A DNA stretch of 37,128 nucleotides from CALVGQ01 sp964368495 (GCA_964368495.1 CAYJAJ010000015.1:1-37128); one strand, 5' to 3'. Counted from the stretch's first letter, positions 7,398-16,819 are shown. The notes: generated from the letters alone by a model not told the origin. Made by a program: numbers and translations.

Positions 7398-10007
7398 ATG
7401 ATGAGAAAAGAATTAAACAACAAGTATGATCATCTGCTTGTAGAAAATGGTGAAAAATATCAAGAATGGATAAATTCTGGATATTTTACTGCAAATGAAG
7501 ATGGAAAAGATCCATTTTGTATTGTGATTCCACCTCCAAATGTAACTGGTAAGCTTCATCTAGGACATGCTTGGGATACAACACTTCAAGATATAATTGC
7601 TCGTTATGAGCGTTTAAAAGGAAAAGACATGCTTTGGCTATCTGGGATGGATCATGCAGGTATTGCAACTCAAGCAAAGGTAGATGAACGTTTAAAGTTA
7701 GAAGGTATTTCTCGTTACGATATTGGACGTGAAAAGTTTTTAGAACGTTCATGGCAATGGAAAGAAGAATACGCTGGTCATATTCGTGAACAATGGGCAA
7801 AAATGGGTCTTTCTCTTGATTACACAAGAGAACGATTCACACTTGATAAAGAATTGAGTTTAGCTGTTAAAAAGGTTTTTGTTGACTATTATAATGAGGG
7901 TTTAATTTATCAAGGAGAGCGAATTATTAATTGGGATCCAAAGGCAATGACAGCTTTAAGCAACATTGAGGTTATCCATAAAGAAATCGAAGGGGCAATG
8001 TATACATTTAACTATCAGGTGAAAGATAGCGATGAATCTTTTCATGTAGCTACAACACGCCCTGAAACAATGTTTGGAGATGTTTGTGTTGTTGTTCATC
8101 CTGAAGATGCTCGCTATAAACATTTGATTGGGAAAAAAGCAATTAATCCTGCAAATCATCAAGAACTTGATATTATTGTTGATGACTACATTGATATAGA
8201 ATTTGGAACGGGGGCAATGAAGTGTACGCCTGCACATGACCCTAATGATTATCAAATTGCAGAGCGTCATCAATTAGAAAAAGTAATTTGTATGAATCCT
8301 GATGGTACAATGAATGAACTTGCAGGTGAATACAAAGGAATGGACCGTTTTGAATGCAGAAAAGCTTTAACTGCGCGGATTGAAAGTGAAGGAAATTGCA
8401 TTAAAATTGAAAAACATATTCATCAGGTTGGACATTCAGAAAGAACAGACGTTGTTGTAGAACCTTATTTATCTAAACAGTGGTTTGTAAAGATGAAGCC
8501 ATTAGCACAAGATGTAATCGATGCTCAATCACGTACTGAGGACAAAATTAATTTTTTTCCACTTCGTTTTGAAAAGACATTTATGCAGTGGATGGAAAAT
8601 ATTGAAGATTGGTGTATTTCAAGGCAACTTTGGTGGGGGCATCAAATTCCAGCATGGTATCATAAAGAAACAAATGAAATTTATGTTGGTATTGATGAAC
8701 CGATGGACATTGAAAATTGGAAACAAGATGAAGATGTACTCGATACGTGGTTTTCAAGTGCACTTTGGCCTTTCGCTACACTTGGGTGGCCTGAAAAAAC
8801 TCCTGATTTTGAACGTTTCTATCCAAATAATGTATTAGTAACCGGGTATGATATTATTTTCTTCTGGGTTGCTCGTATGGCTTTTTCTGCCCGATATTTT
8901 ACAAAATCATATCCATTTAAGGATGTGTTAATTCATGGACTAATCCGGGATGCACAAGGAAGAAAGATGAGTAAATCTTTAGGAAATGGCGTTGATCCAA
9001 TGGATGTGATTGCAAAATATGGCGTTGATTCACTTCGTTTCTTCTTAACCACAAACTCTACACCAGGACAAGATTTACGTTACAGTGAAGAAAAATTGGA
9101 ATCTTCTTGGAATTTCATAAATAAAATTTGGAATGCTTCACGTTTCGTTATGATGAATTTAGACGATGATTTTGATTGTACTTCAGTTGATTTAAGCAAT
9201 GCTTCTCCTGTAGATCACTTTATTTTGTCCCGATTTAATGAAACACTTCTAAGTGTAAACTCAAACATGGAGAAATATGAATTTGCTTTAGTTGGAAATG
9301 AACTATATAGTTTCATTTGGAATGATTTCTGTAGTTGGTACATAGAATTATCAAAAGCTGGATTAAACAGTGATGATATTAAAATTAAAAATGCTACCAA
9401 ATCGACTTTGTTTACTGTATTAAACGGTATATTAAAATTAATTCATCCATTTATGCCTTTTGTAAGTGAAGAAATTTATAGTGCTTTAAACAATGAACCA
9501 TGTTGTATAAGTGATTGGCCTACAGAAGTTGAGTGTGATAGTTCTAGTTTAAGTGATGTTTCAAGGTTACTTTCAATTATTACAACAATTCGCGAGGTGA
9601 AACTTTCATATCAGTTAAAACCTAATTCACCTATTAATTTTATGGTTTATGATGTTAATCAAAATACGATATTATTAGATGCCTATTATGTTTCAATTAT
9701 CGAAAAAATGGCGAAGGCAACTTGGTCAAATAATCTTGAGGGAGAAATGTTGATTCGCTCGATTCAAGGTGGAACGATTCACATTCCAATGGGAGAGATT
9801 GTTGATGAAGAAGTTGAAATTTCGAAATTGAATGCTGAAAAAGACCGATTGGAAAAAGAAATAAAAAGGGCAGAATCAATGCTATCAAATCAAAGTTTTA
9901 TTTCGAAAGCTCCTCAATCTAAGGTTGATGAAGAAAGAAAAAAATGCGATAATTATGCTATACAACTAAAAGTAGTAATTGAAAGTTTGCAAAAGTATAA
10001 TAAATAA
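7398..10007 (+). CDS. valS: Valyl-tRNA synthetase
   Basis: An 869-residue class Ia synthetase that charges tRNA-Val. The HIGH-type motif PPPNVTGKLHLGHAWD is near residues 45-60, the CP1 editing domain covers about 190-340 (TTRPETMFGD, GTGAMKCTPAHDPND) and KMSKS is at 523-527. The C-terminus has the anticodon-binding helices and a terminal coiled-coil arm (about residues 805-869) typical of ValRS. AAAGGAG (7386-7392) lies before two consecutive ATG codons at 7398 and 7401, and the second has the better spacing. The gene is controlled by the T-box leader. No terminator separates it from the downstream hydrolase, 15 bases away. Confidence 0.98.
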   Translation: MMRKELNNKYDHLLVENGEKYQEWINSGYFTANEDGKDPFCIVIPPPNVTGKLHLGHAWDTTLQDIIARYERLKGKDMLWLSGMDHAGIATQAKVDERLKLEGISRYDIGREKFLERSWQWKEEYAGHIREQWAKMGLSLDYTRERFTLDKELSLAVKKVFVDYYNEGLIYQGERIINWDPKAMTALSNIEVIHKEIEGAMYTFNYQVKDSDESFHVATTRPETMFGDVCVVVHPEDARYKHLIGKKAINPANHQELDIIVDDYIDIEFGTGAMKCTPAHDPNDYQIAERHQLEKVICMNPDGTMNELAGEYKGMDRFECRKALTARIESEGNCIKIEKHIHQVGHSERTDVVVEPYLSKQWFVKMKPLAQDVIDAQSRTEDKINFFPLRFEKTFMQWMENIEDWCISRQLWWGHQIPAWYHKETNEIYVGIDEPMDIENWKQDEDVLDTWFSSALWPFATLGWPEKTPDFERFYPNNVLVTGYDIIFFWVARMAFSARYFTKSYPFKDVLIHGLIRDAQGRKMSKSLGNGVDPMDVIAKYGVDSLRFFLTTNSTPGQDLRYSEEKLESSWNFINKIWNASRFVMMNLDDDFDCTSVDLSNASPVDHFILSRFNETLLSVNSNMEKYEFALVGNELYSFIWNDFCSWYIELSKAGLNSDDIKIKNATKSTLFTVLNGILKLIHPFMPFVSEEIYSALNNEPCCISDWPTEVECDSSSLSDVSRLLSIITTIREVKLSYQLKPNSPINFMVYDVNQNTILLDAYYVSIIEKMAKATWSNNLEGEMLIRSIQGGTIHIPMGEIVDEEVEISKLNAEKDRLEKEIKRAESMLSNQSFISKAPQSKVDEERKKCDNYAIQLKVVIESLQKYNK

Positions 10008-10022
10008 GATAGGAGGCTTTTT

Positions 10023-10964
10023 ATGAAAAAATCTTCAAAGATTGCATTACCAATCATTCTTGGCGGAACTGCTGCAGTTTTATCTGCTATTTCAGTTAAA
10101 GCAATAAATGAGTATTTTTATTCATATGCAGTTAAACGTCAAAGTGAACCTTATGTAAGTGAATATGATTATGATAAAAATCAAACACTGCAAGATGCTA
10201 GGAAGTGGTTTGCGTCGATGAATGCACAAGAAAATGTTCTTCATGCATTTGATGAAGTACTTCTTCATACTCTAACACTTAAAAACACCAACAGTAAAAA
10301 ATGGGTTGTTATTGCCCATGGATATCAATCGAATTACAAAGAAGAATTAGATGTCGCTCAAAAATTTTATAATGAAGGCTTCAATATTTTTATGGTTAGT
10401 TTAAGAGGTCATGGTTTAAGTAGTGGTAAGACTGTTGGATTTGGTTGGCCAGATCGTTTGGATGTTTTAACTTGTATTAATTATTTAGTGACACTGGATA
10501 AGGAAATTAAAATTGTGCTTTATGGATTGTCGATGGGTGCAAGTACAATGATGAATGTAACTGGAGAGAATTTACCACCACAAGTGGTGTGTTGTGTTGA
10601 GGACAGCGGTTACTCATCGATGGAAAAGGTATTGAAATTTAGTATCAAACAACTATATCCTAAACTTCCTAAGGTGGCACATTCATTAATTATTCATAAT
10701 TTAAATCGATTAATTAAAAAGCGTTGTCTTTATTCAATTTATGAAAATTCATGTATAAACCAACTCAAGAAAAGCAAAACACCTACGTTATTCATTCATG
10801 GAGAAGAGGATGACATTGTTCCGTTTTCAATGGTTTTCGATAATTATTATGCATGTGCTGCTGAAAAGGAGCTTTACACTGTTCCTCATGCTAAACATGG
10901 CTTGGCAAATCTTATGCCACAGTATTATGAAAGAGTATTTTTGTTTGTGCATCGTTATTTATAA
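10023..10964 (+). CDS. Membrane-anchored alpha/beta hydrolase (YqkD/BAAT-like)
   Basis: A 313-residue alpha/beta hydrolase with one N-terminal hydrophobic anchor (residues about 8-30). The oxyanion strand is VVIAHGYQSN, the nucleophile elbow GLSMGAS holds Ser170, the acid is Asp263 or Asp264 in GEEDDIVP, and the likely catalytic histidine is His292 in HAKHGL. The RGHGLSSG segment is typical of serine aminopeptidase/lysophospholipase-like hydrolases. The substrate is unknown; the anchor suggests action at the membrane, probably on its outer face. AGGAGG stands 7 bases before the ATG. It is probably carried on the valS transcript and so would also respond to tRNA-Val charging. Confidence 0.8.
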   Translation: MKKSSKIALPIILGGTAAVLSAISVKAINEYFYSYAVKRQSEPYVSEYDYDKNQTLQDARKWFASMNAQENVLHAFDEVLLHTLTLKNTNSKKWVVIAHGYQSNYKEELDVAQKFYNEGFNIFMVSLRGHGLSSGKTVGFGWPDRLDVLTCINYLVTLDKEIKIVLYGLSMGASTMMNVTGENLPPQVVCCVEDSGYSSMEKVLKFSIKQLYPKLPKVAHSLIIHNLNRLIKKRCLYSIYENSCINQLKKSKTPTLFIHGEEDDIVPFSMVFDNYYACAAEKELYTVPHAKHGLANLMPQYYERVFLFVHRYL

Positions 10965-10985
10965 GAGCTGAAAAGCTCTTATATT
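10963..10985 (+). terminator. Weak hairpin terminator after the hydrolase gene
   Basis: AAGAGCT (10963-10969), a GAAA loop and AGCTCTT (10974-10980) are followed by ATATTTAT. The T run is poor, so termination may be partial. Confidence 0.6.
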
Positions 10986-10993
10986 TATGTGTA

Positions 10994-11022
10994 TTTTCAA
11001 AACGTTTAAACTGTGATATAGT
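10994..11022 (+). promoter_or_regulatory. Promoter of the YitT-type gene (extended -10)
   Basis: TTTTCA (10994-10999), 17 bases, then TATAGT (11017-11022) preceded by TGA. The predicted start near 11029 lies at or after the TTG at 11030, which argues against initiation there. Confidence 0.6.
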
Positions 11023-11059
11023 ACACGTATTGCAAAAAATTTTAAAGGATGAAATCAGT

Positions 11060-11926
11060 ATGAAGAAAATTTTAAGTGTTAAAGATATAATGTTAATTGT
11101 ACTTGGTTCTGTTTTGTTTGGTGTTACATTGAATTTGTTTATCGTTCCTCTTAATTTATATAATGGTGGTATAATCGGAATCGCTCAATTAATAAGAACT
11201 TTTTTAAATGAAGCATTGAATTTGAATTTTAGTTTTGATATTGCTGGTGTAATTAATTTATTTATTAATTTACCTTTATTGTTCATTGCTTATAAGTTTT
11301 TAAGTAAAAAGTTTTTGATTGGGACTTGCATAAGCATTGTTACTCAAACAATTACGTTATCTTTGGTACCTATTCCAACGACATTAATTTTGGATGATAT
11401 TCTATCTTCATGTATTGTAGGAGGAATACTTTCTGGTGTTGGTGTAGGGATAGTGTTACTTCGTTGTACAAGTGCAGGAGGAATTGACATTATTGGGGTG
11501 CTTTTGACACTAAAGACAAAATCTTTTTCAGTTGGAAAACTTGGAATTATTGTGAATGCTTTTATTTATTTGATTTGTGCATTTGTTTTTGATTTGTCAG
11601 TGGCACTTTATTCTTTAATCTATGCTGTTATCTGTTCATTGACGTTAGATCGTATTCATTTACAAAACATTGAAGTAAGTTTAATGATTTTTACAAAAAA
11701 GCAAGATGTAAAAGAAAGAATCATGGAAGAGTTTAAACGCGGAGTAACTTGCTGGAAGGGAATGGGCGGTTATACGCATCAAGAGACTGAAGTCATAGTT
11801 ACAATTGTTTCAAAATATGAAGTTGAACGTGTAAAAAAAGCCATTCATGAACTTGATTCAAGTGCATTTATCATTGTTAGTGAGGGACTTAAAGTTTCAG
11901 GTGGCTATGAAAAACGCTTGATATAA
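11060..11926 (+). CDS. YitT family membrane protein (DUF161/DUF2179)
   Basis: A 288-residue integral membrane protein. About five hydrophobic segments lie in residues 5-195, including a Gly-rich stretch with GGIIGIAQL and the family signature RCTSAGGIDIIG. A soluble C-terminal DUF2179 domain follows (about 200-288, with TCWKGMGGYT and IVSEGLKVSGGYEKR). Function is unknown; such proteins are common in Firmicutes in several copies. I chose the ATG at 11060, preceded by AAAGGA (11044-11049). The frame is open from a TTG at 11030, but that codon falls at the predicted transcription start. The glycosylase gene follows 13 bases later. Confidence 0.88.
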   Translation: MKKILSVKDIMLIVLGSVLFGVTLNLFIVPLNLYNGGIIGIAQLIRTFLNEALNLNFSFDIAGVINLFINLPLLFIAYKFLSKKFLIGTCISIVTQTITLSLVPIPTTLILDDILSSCIVGGILSGVGVGIVLLRCTSAGGIDIIGVLLTLKTKSFSVGKLGIIVNAFIYLICAFVFDLSVALYSLIYAVICSLTLDRIHLQNIEVSLMIFTKKQDVKERIMEEFKRGVTCWKGMGGYTHQETEVIVTIVSKYEVERVKKAIHELDSSAFIIVSEGLKVSGGYEKRLI

Positions 11927-11939
11927 AAAAGAGGATTAT

Positions 11940-12422
11940 ATGCGAGTTTATCATCAATTTGACGCATTTTTTAATGCAGATTCACAAGTGCTTATTCTAG
12001 GAAGTTTTCCTTCTGTAAAAAGTAGAGAAGAAAATTTTTATTATGCTCACCCACAGAATCGTTTTTGGAAAGTATTAGCACAATGTTTTAACGAAAGAAT
12101 ACCGGAAACATTAGAGGATAAGAAAAAACTATGCATTAAGCATAAAATCGCATTATGGGATGTAATCGATAGCTGTGAAATCGATGGTTCTAGTGATTCT
12201 AGTATAAAAAACGTAGTGTTGACTGATATTAAAAATATAATTGAACAAACAAATCTTTGTATCATCATAGTTAATGGGAAAACAGCTTACCGATACTATA
12301 AAAGACATCAGTTTGTATCAATTATGGATATTTGTCTTCCTTCAACAAGTGCAGCCAATGCCCAATATAAATTGGAAGATTTAGTTAATATTTGGGGCAA
12401 AGTTTTAAATCCTGATGTATAA
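11940..12422 (+). CDS. DNA-deoxyinosine glycosylase (uracil-DNA glycosylase superfamily)
   Basis: A 160-residue member of the uracil-DNA glycosylase superfamily, closest in pattern to hypoxanthine/deoxyinosine-DNA glycosylases (family 6, HDG). The active-site loop ILGSFPSVKSREENFYYAHPQNRFW near residues 20-45 holds the GSFPS and YYAHPQNRFW signatures. IIIVNGKTAY near 105 gives the family-type Asn. LPSTSAAN near 135 is the DNA-intercalating motif. It removes deaminated adenine from DNA in the cytoplasm as the first step of base-excision repair. AAGAGGAT precedes the ATG. It is probably co-transcribed with its neighbours. Confidence in the fold is high, and in the exact base specificity moderate. 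Confidence 0.85.
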   Translation: MRVYHQFDAFFNADSQVLILGSFPSVKSREENFYYAHPQNRFWKVLAQCFNERIPETLEDKKKLCIKHKIALWDVIDSCEIDGSSDSSIKNVVLTDIKNIIEQTNLCIIIVNGKTAYRYYKRHQFVSIMDICLPSTSAANAQYKLEDLVNIWGKVLNPDV

Positions 12423-12465
12423 AAAATAAATAGTTGTTAAGTATATTACAGAAGGAGGATACTTT

Positions 12466-12978
12466 ATGAAAAAAATCATTGCCATTCTTTTTGTGTTATT
12501 GTTTGCCACAGGATGTAGTTGTAGTATGAACGGAACAGATGTTGAACCGACAGTTTCACCGACAAGTGAATCAATGAATACGGCTACTCCATCGGTAACA
12601 TCAAATACTTCAAATGCAACAAAAGATTTTGTTGATTATCTTGCAGATGAATATACCTTACAGAGCACAACTATGCTTGAACAACTAGATGAAAATGTTA
12701 TGGATGGGTATAGTTTTGAAATGGATGGACGTAAATACTATTTAGTTCAACTAGATCCAAATAATAGCATGACTGATCAATGGAAAAATAGTATTCAATC
12801 TAATGGACAAATTGATGTTGATATTGAAGGATTGCCGCAAACAATGTATGCGATGTTAAATGGTAACTATGCATTAATTAGTGATTCTAATGAGTATATG
12901 GATGGATTTAAAGAATATTATGATGGTTATATGTATGAAAATACCTCAAATAATCCAAATGAAGCTCCAAATCAATAA
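12466..12978 (+). CDS. Small lipoprotein of unknown function
   Basis: A 170-residue predicted lipoprotein: positively charged start, hydrophobic core (residues 4-13), and lipobox ATGC with the lipidated Cys17. A Ser/Thr/Pro/Asn-rich linker follows to about residue 50, then a compact acidic domain of about 110 residues (DFVDYLADEYTL at its start, aromatic residues dense near the end). The domain is not recognised. It should be anchored to the outer face of the membrane. AGAAGGAGG stands ahead of the ATG, and the gene is 43 bases after the glycosylase gene. The transcript ends at the hairpin at 12989. Confidence 0.8.
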   Translation: MKKIIAILFVLLFATGCSCSMNGTDVEPTVSPTSESMNTATPSVTSNTSNATKDFVDYLADEYTLQSTTMLEQLDENVMDGYSFEMDGRKYYLVQLDPNNSMTDQWKNSIQSNGQIDVDIEGLPQTMYAMLNGNYALISDSNEYMDGFKEYYDGYMYENTSNNPNEAPNQ

Positions 12979-12988
12979 CTAGAAATTA

Positions 12989-13037
12989 AAAACTGTAATA
13001 AATTCAAATGATAAATTTGAAACATTATAGTTTTTTT
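12989..13037 (+). terminator. Long hairpin terminator after the lipoprotein gene
   Basis: AAAACTGTAAT (12989-12999) pairs with ATTATAGTTTT (13024-13034) with one G-T wobble. An inner hairpin TTCAAAT/ATTTGAA lies inside it, and the T run reaches 13037. Confidence 0.75.
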
Positions 13038-13060
13038 ATGTTTAATTAAATGAATTCAAG

Positions 13061-13088
13061 TTGACAGGAGTGTTAAATTGTTTATAAT
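13061..13088 (+). promoter_or_regulatory. Promoter of the thrS T-box transcript
   Basis: A perfect TTGACA (13061-13066), a 16-base spacer and a perfect TATAAT (13083-13088). Confidence 0.9.
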
Positions 13089-13094
13089 AATATT

Positions 13095-13305
13095 AGAAAT
13101 ACAATGATCAAGACATGATAGTTTCAAGCTTAGATATAGAGAGATTGCGGCAGGTGTAAGCAATTGATAAGGGAAATTATTACTACTTGTAAGTAGACTT
13201 TTAATCAAGTTCCGGCGGCAACCGTTATTGTTGAGGTGCATATAGTAAACTATATGAAAAAAGGTGGTACCGCGTTGACACGTCCTTTTATGGAAGTGTT
13301 TTTTT
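13095..13305 (+). ncRNA. T-box leader sensing uncharged tRNA-Thr (specifier ACU)
   Basis: The conserved T-box AAGGTGGTACCGCG is at 13261-13274. A terminator follows, ACACGTCC (13278-13285) with GGAAGTGT (13292-13299), one mismatch, then T up to 13305. In stem I, CAAG (13109-13112) pairs with CTTG (13186-13189), placing the specifier ACU (Thr) at 13182-13184, followed by an A as usual. The upper helix pairs CTTA with TAAG and TTTC with GAAA. The apical hairpin is ATTGC/GCAAT (about 13144-13164). This leader accounts for most of the 344-base gap before thrS. Confidence 0.92.
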
Positions 13306-13322
13306 ATTTTAGGAGGAAAAAA

Positions 13323-15059
13323 ATGATCAATATTAAAGAAAATGAAGAGTTAAGTGTTTTAAATCATAGCTGTGCACATTTGATGGCACAAGCAGTAAAA
13401 AGACTTTACCCAGAGGCTTTATTCTGGGTAGGACCAGTTATTTCAGAAGGGTTTTATTATGACATTGATTTGCAAGGTAAATCAATAAAAGAAGAAGATT
13501 TTGATAAGATTGAAAAAGAAATGAAGAAAATTTCTAAAGATGGCAAAAGAATTGCTCGTCAAGAAATATCAAAGAATGAAGCACTGGAACGTTTTCATGA
13601 TGATCCATATAAAATAGATTTGATTTCAAATATGGATGAATCTGAGCAAGCAATTAGTATTTATTCGCAAGGTGAGTTTACAGACTTGTGTCGTGGTCCA
13701 CATGTTGAAACTGTTAAACAATTGAAACACTTTAAATTATTGAAGGTTTCAGGTGCGTATTGGAAAGGTGATGCTAAAAATAAAATGCTTCAACGTATTT
13801 ATGGTGTATGTTTTGAAAATGAGGAAGACTTAAATCATCACTTGTATTTGTTAGAAGAAGCAAAAAAACGTGATCACAAAAAGCTTGGTAAAGAGTTGGA
13901 GCTGTTTATGATGAGTGAATACGCACCAGGAATGCCTTTTATGTTACCTAATGGAATGATTATTCGAAATGAATTAGAAAAATTTTGGTATGATCAACAT
14001 GCTAAAGAAGGCTATATTTTCACTAAAACACCTCTCATGATGTCAAAGGAACTTTGGGAAATTTCTGGTCACTGGGGTAATTATAAGGATAATATGTATA
14101 CTAGTGTTGTAGATGATCGTGAGTTTGCAATTAAACCAATGAACTGTCCTGGTGGAATGTTGGTTTATAAACAGGGACTTCATTCGTATAAAGATTTACC
14201 AATACGCATGGGTGAAATTGGACAAGTTCACCGCAATGAGGCAAGTGGAGCACTTAATGGTTTATTTAGAGTTCGTACATTTAATCAAGATGATGCTCAT
14301 ATTTTTATGAGAGCTGATCAAATTGAATCAGAAGTTGTTCGATTGATGAAGTTCATTGATCGCGTATACACTATGTTTGGATTTGATTATTCTGTAGAAC
14401 TAAGTACTCGCCCTGAAGATAAATACATTGGTGATGTTGAAACTTGGGAAAAAAGTGAAGCAGCTTTGGCAACTGCATGTAAGGCAGCTGGAAAAGAGTT
14501 CAAAATTAATCCAGGTGATGGGGCTTTTTATGGTCCTAAATTGGATTTTCAAATTCAAGATTCACTAGGCAGATCATGGCAATGTGCTACAATTCAATTG
14601 GACATGAACTTACCAGAGAGATTTGATTTAACTTATATTGAAAGTGACGGAAGTAAACAACGTCCAATTATGCTTCATCGTGTTATTTTTGGATCGATTG
14701 AACGTTTTATTGGAATATTGATAGAGCATTACGCAGGACGCTTCCCAATGTGGTTAGCGTGGAATCAAATGACTATTATTCCTGTACATCATGAACTTCA
14801 TTTAGATTATGCAAACGAATTATTGCGTTTATGTGAAGAAAATGGATTCAGATGTAAAGTTGATGCTCGAAATGAAAAACTTGGTTACCGTTTAAGAGAA
14901 GCACAGACTAAAAAAGTTCCTGTACAAGTTGTAATTGGTGATGGAGAAGTTAGTGAGGGAACTGTTACAATTCGTCGTCATGGACAAAAAGATTCAGTGA
15001 CAGTTTCAAAAGATGAGTTTATTCACATGATGAAAGAGGAAATACTAAGTAAAAAATAA
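13323..15059 (+). CDS. thrS: Threonyl-tRNA synthetase lacking the TGS domain
   Basis: A 578-residue class II synthetase that charges tRNA-Thr. The frame is open upstream to 13236, but that region is the T-box and terminator, and AGGAGG (13311-13316) directs the ATG at 13323. The protein begins almost directly with the editing (N2) domain (HSCAHLMAQA near residue 15; DLCRGPHVE near 120). The catalytic zinc ligands are Cys275 (PMNCPGG), His326 (DDAHIF) and His452 (LHRVIFG). Their spacing of 51 and 126 equals that of E. coli Cys334/His385/His511, so the 59-residue offset is the missing N-terminal TGS domain. The anticodon-binding domain is intact at the C-terminus. Confidence 0.97.
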   Translation: MINIKENEELSVLNHSCAHLMAQAVKRLYPEALFWVGPVISEGFYYDIDLQGKSIKEEDFDKIEKEMKKISKDGKRIARQEISKNEALERFHDDPYKIDLISNMDESEQAISIYSQGEFTDLCRGPHVETVKQLKHFKLLKVSGAYWKGDAKNKMLQRIYGVCFENEEDLNHHLYLLEEAKKRDHKKLGKELELFMMSEYAPGMPFMLPNGMIIRNELEKFWYDQHAKEGYIFTKTPLMMSKELWEISGHWGNYKDNMYTSVVDDREFAIKPMNCPGGMLVYKQGLHSYKDLPIRMGEIGQVHRNEASGALNGLFRVRTFNQDDAHIFMRADQIESEVVRLMKFIDRVYTMFGFDYSVELSTRPEDKYIGDVETWEKSEAALATACKAAGKEFKINPGDGAFYGPKLDFQIQDSLGRSWQCATIQLDMNLPERFDLTYIESDGSKQRPIMLHRVIFGSIERFIGILIEHYAGRFPMWLAWNQMTIIPVHHELHLDYANELLRLCEENGFRCKVDARNEKLGYRLREAQTKKVPVQVVIGDGEVSEGTVTIRRHGQKDSVTVSKDEFIHMMKEEILSKK

Positions 15060-15096
15060 AAAAAGCTGTGACGATTAACATCGTTACAGCTTTTTA
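15059..15096. terminator. Bidirectional terminator between thrS and proS
   Basis: AAAAAGCTGTGACGAT, a TAAC loop and ATCGTTACAGCTTTTT form a near-perfect hairpin with one G-T wobble. It has A residues on one side and T residues on the other, so it serves both converging transcripts. It overlaps the last codon of proS. Confidence 0.9.
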
Positions 15097-16794
15097 AATG
15101 TTTTCTTGAATTTTTGTTGTTATAGTTTCTACTAAATTGTCAATAGCCACATCTTGTGCTTTTTCTTCGGTGCGAGCTTTGACCTCTACAAAACCTTCAG
15201 TTATTTTTTTCCCTACAACAATACGCAGTGGGATACCAATTAAATCTAAATCTTTGAACTTAACTCCAGGACGTTCGTCTCTATCATCCAATAAAACATC
15301 AATTTTTTGTTTTTTAAATTCATCATAAAGTTGATTTGCTAAAGACATTTGATCTTCATCTTTTGATGAAATAGGGACAATGGCTACCTTATATGGAGCA
15401 ACACTCATTGGCCAAATAATTCCATGATCATCATTGTTTTGCTCAACGATTGCTGCCATACAACGAGGGGTACCAATACCATATGACCCCATCCAAACAG
15501 GATTTAGTTGATTGTTTTGATCCAAATACTCTAGATTTAGTATATTTGAGTATTTTGTTCCAAGTTTAAATGTGTTTCCAATCTCAATTCCTTTAGAAAA
15601 TGTAATTTTCCCATGACAGTTTGGACAAATATCATTTTCTTGAATATTTCGAATATCAGCAGTGTGAGTAGCTTCAAAATCCTCTAAATTGCAATTAATG
15701 TAATGAGTATCCGTTTGATTTGCTCCAACAATAAAATTTTCCATTTGAGTAATTTCATTATCCATAATCAGTGGACACTTAATATTTACTGGACCAGCAA
15801 ATCCAACTTGAGCTCCTGTAACTTTGATTACAACTTCAGGTGAAGCAAGTTCAATGTTGTTTGCATTAAGAAGCTTTTTAAGTTTTGTTTCATTAACATC
15901 TCGATCACCTCGAACCATACATGCATAAGGAGAATCATCGATTTGATATATTAAGGTTTTTACAAAATTGGTTGCACAAGAGTTTAAAAATGTTGTTACT
16001 TCTTCAATTGTTTTTGCATTAGGTGTTGAAATTAATTCTAATTTAAGGTGTTTTTCTTTGTTTTCATTTTCTAATGTTATGCAAGGTGTAATTTCCAAAT
16101 TACTTGATAAATCACAATGATCACATAAAACAAGCACATCTTCTCCAATGTCAGTTACTGCTTGAAATTCTTCACTCAATAATCCACCCATAACACCCGT
16201 ATCAGCTTTTACAATTCTGTAGTCAATATGCATGCGATCAAATGATTTTTTGTATGCATTGAACATTTTCATATAAGATTCATGTAATCCATTCTCATCA
16301 ACATCAAAGGAATACGCATCTTTCATGATAAACTCACGCACACGAATTAATCCAAAACGTGGTCGAGGTTCATCACGATATTTTGATTGAAACTGATAAA
16401 TGTTAAATGGCATATCTTTATAGGAACGTATTTTCATTGCTGCAGCAATTGAAAATAGTTCTTCATGAGTTGGTCCTAATACGAATGATTTGTTGTTTCG
16501 ATCTTTTAATGCAAACATATCGTTTCCGAAATTCTCACGTCTCCCTGATGAAATATAGACATCTTCGCTCACTAATGCAGGCATAAATAACTCTTGTGCG
16601 CCTGTTTCATTCATTTCATCACGAATGATATTTTGTATATTATTTAAAACTTTATAACCAAGTGGCAACATCATGTAAGCACCAGCAGATGTCTTTTTTA
16701 TCATTCCAGCACGGCTTAATAAATTACCACTTGTTGAATCTTCATCTTTTACGTTTTCTCTTAAAGTATAAAAGAAACTTTGTTTCATTTTCAT
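15094..16794 (-). CDS. proS: Prolyl-tRNA synthetase with INS editing domain
   Basis: A 566-residue bacterial-type class II ProRS. Motif-1 region TSAGAYMMLPLGYKVLNNI, motif-2 segment FRDEPRPRFGLIR-like (SKYRDEPRPRFGLIRVREF), the GPTHEELF loop and the motif-3 region MGSYGIGTPR are all present. The YbaK-like INS editing domain lies at about residues 215-390, and the anticodon-binding domain is C-terminal. I chose the ATG at 16794, preceded by AAGGAG on the minus strand. The open frame continues 9 codons further upstream, but those lie before that ribosome binding site. An extended -10 (TGTTATAAT) lies at 16828-16820 on the minus strand. Unlike valS and thrS there is no T-box; the gap to the divergent feoA is only 100 bases. 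Confidence 0.97.
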   Translation of the reverse strand: MKMKQSFFYTLRENVKDEDSTSGNLLSRAGMIKKTSAGAYMMLPLGYKVLNNIQNIIRDEMNETGAQELFMPALVSEDVYISSGRRENFGNDMFALKDRNNKSFVLGPTHEELFSIAAAMKIRSYKDMPFNIYQFQSKYRDEPRPRFGLIRVREFIMKDAYSFDVDENGLHESYMKMFNAYKKSFDRMHIDYRIVKADTGVMGGLLSEEFQAVTDIGEDVLVLCDHCDLSSNLEITPCITLENENKEKHLKLELISTPNAKTIEEVTTFLNSCATNFVKTLIYQIDDSPYACMVRGDRDVNETKLKKLLNANNIELASPEVVIKVTGAQVGFAGPVNIKCPLIMDNEITQMENFIVGANQTDTHYINCNLEDFEATHTADIRNIQENDICPNCHGKITFSKGIEIGNTFKLGTKYSNILNLEYLDQNNQLNPVWMGSYGIGTPRCMAAIVEQNNDDHGIIWPMSVAPYKVAIVPISSKDEDQMSLANQLYDEFKKQKIDVLLDDRDERPGVKFKDLDLIGIPLRIVVGKKITEGFVEVKARTEEKAQDVAIDNLVETITTKIQENI

Positions 16795-16819
16795 AACTAT
16801 AATTCTCCTTAACTTCAAC

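Noticed and set aside
8521..8838. 105-codon plus-strand frame inside valS
   Set aside because: Out of frame within a fully conserved valS region, with no ribosome binding site or recognisable motif.
13236..13322. In-frame extension of thrS by 29 codons through the T-box, with an ATG at 13254 and an ATA-type start at 13236
   Set aside because: This stretch is the T-box antiterminator and terminator; AGGAGG directs the ATG at 13323, and the added residues do not resemble a TGS domain.
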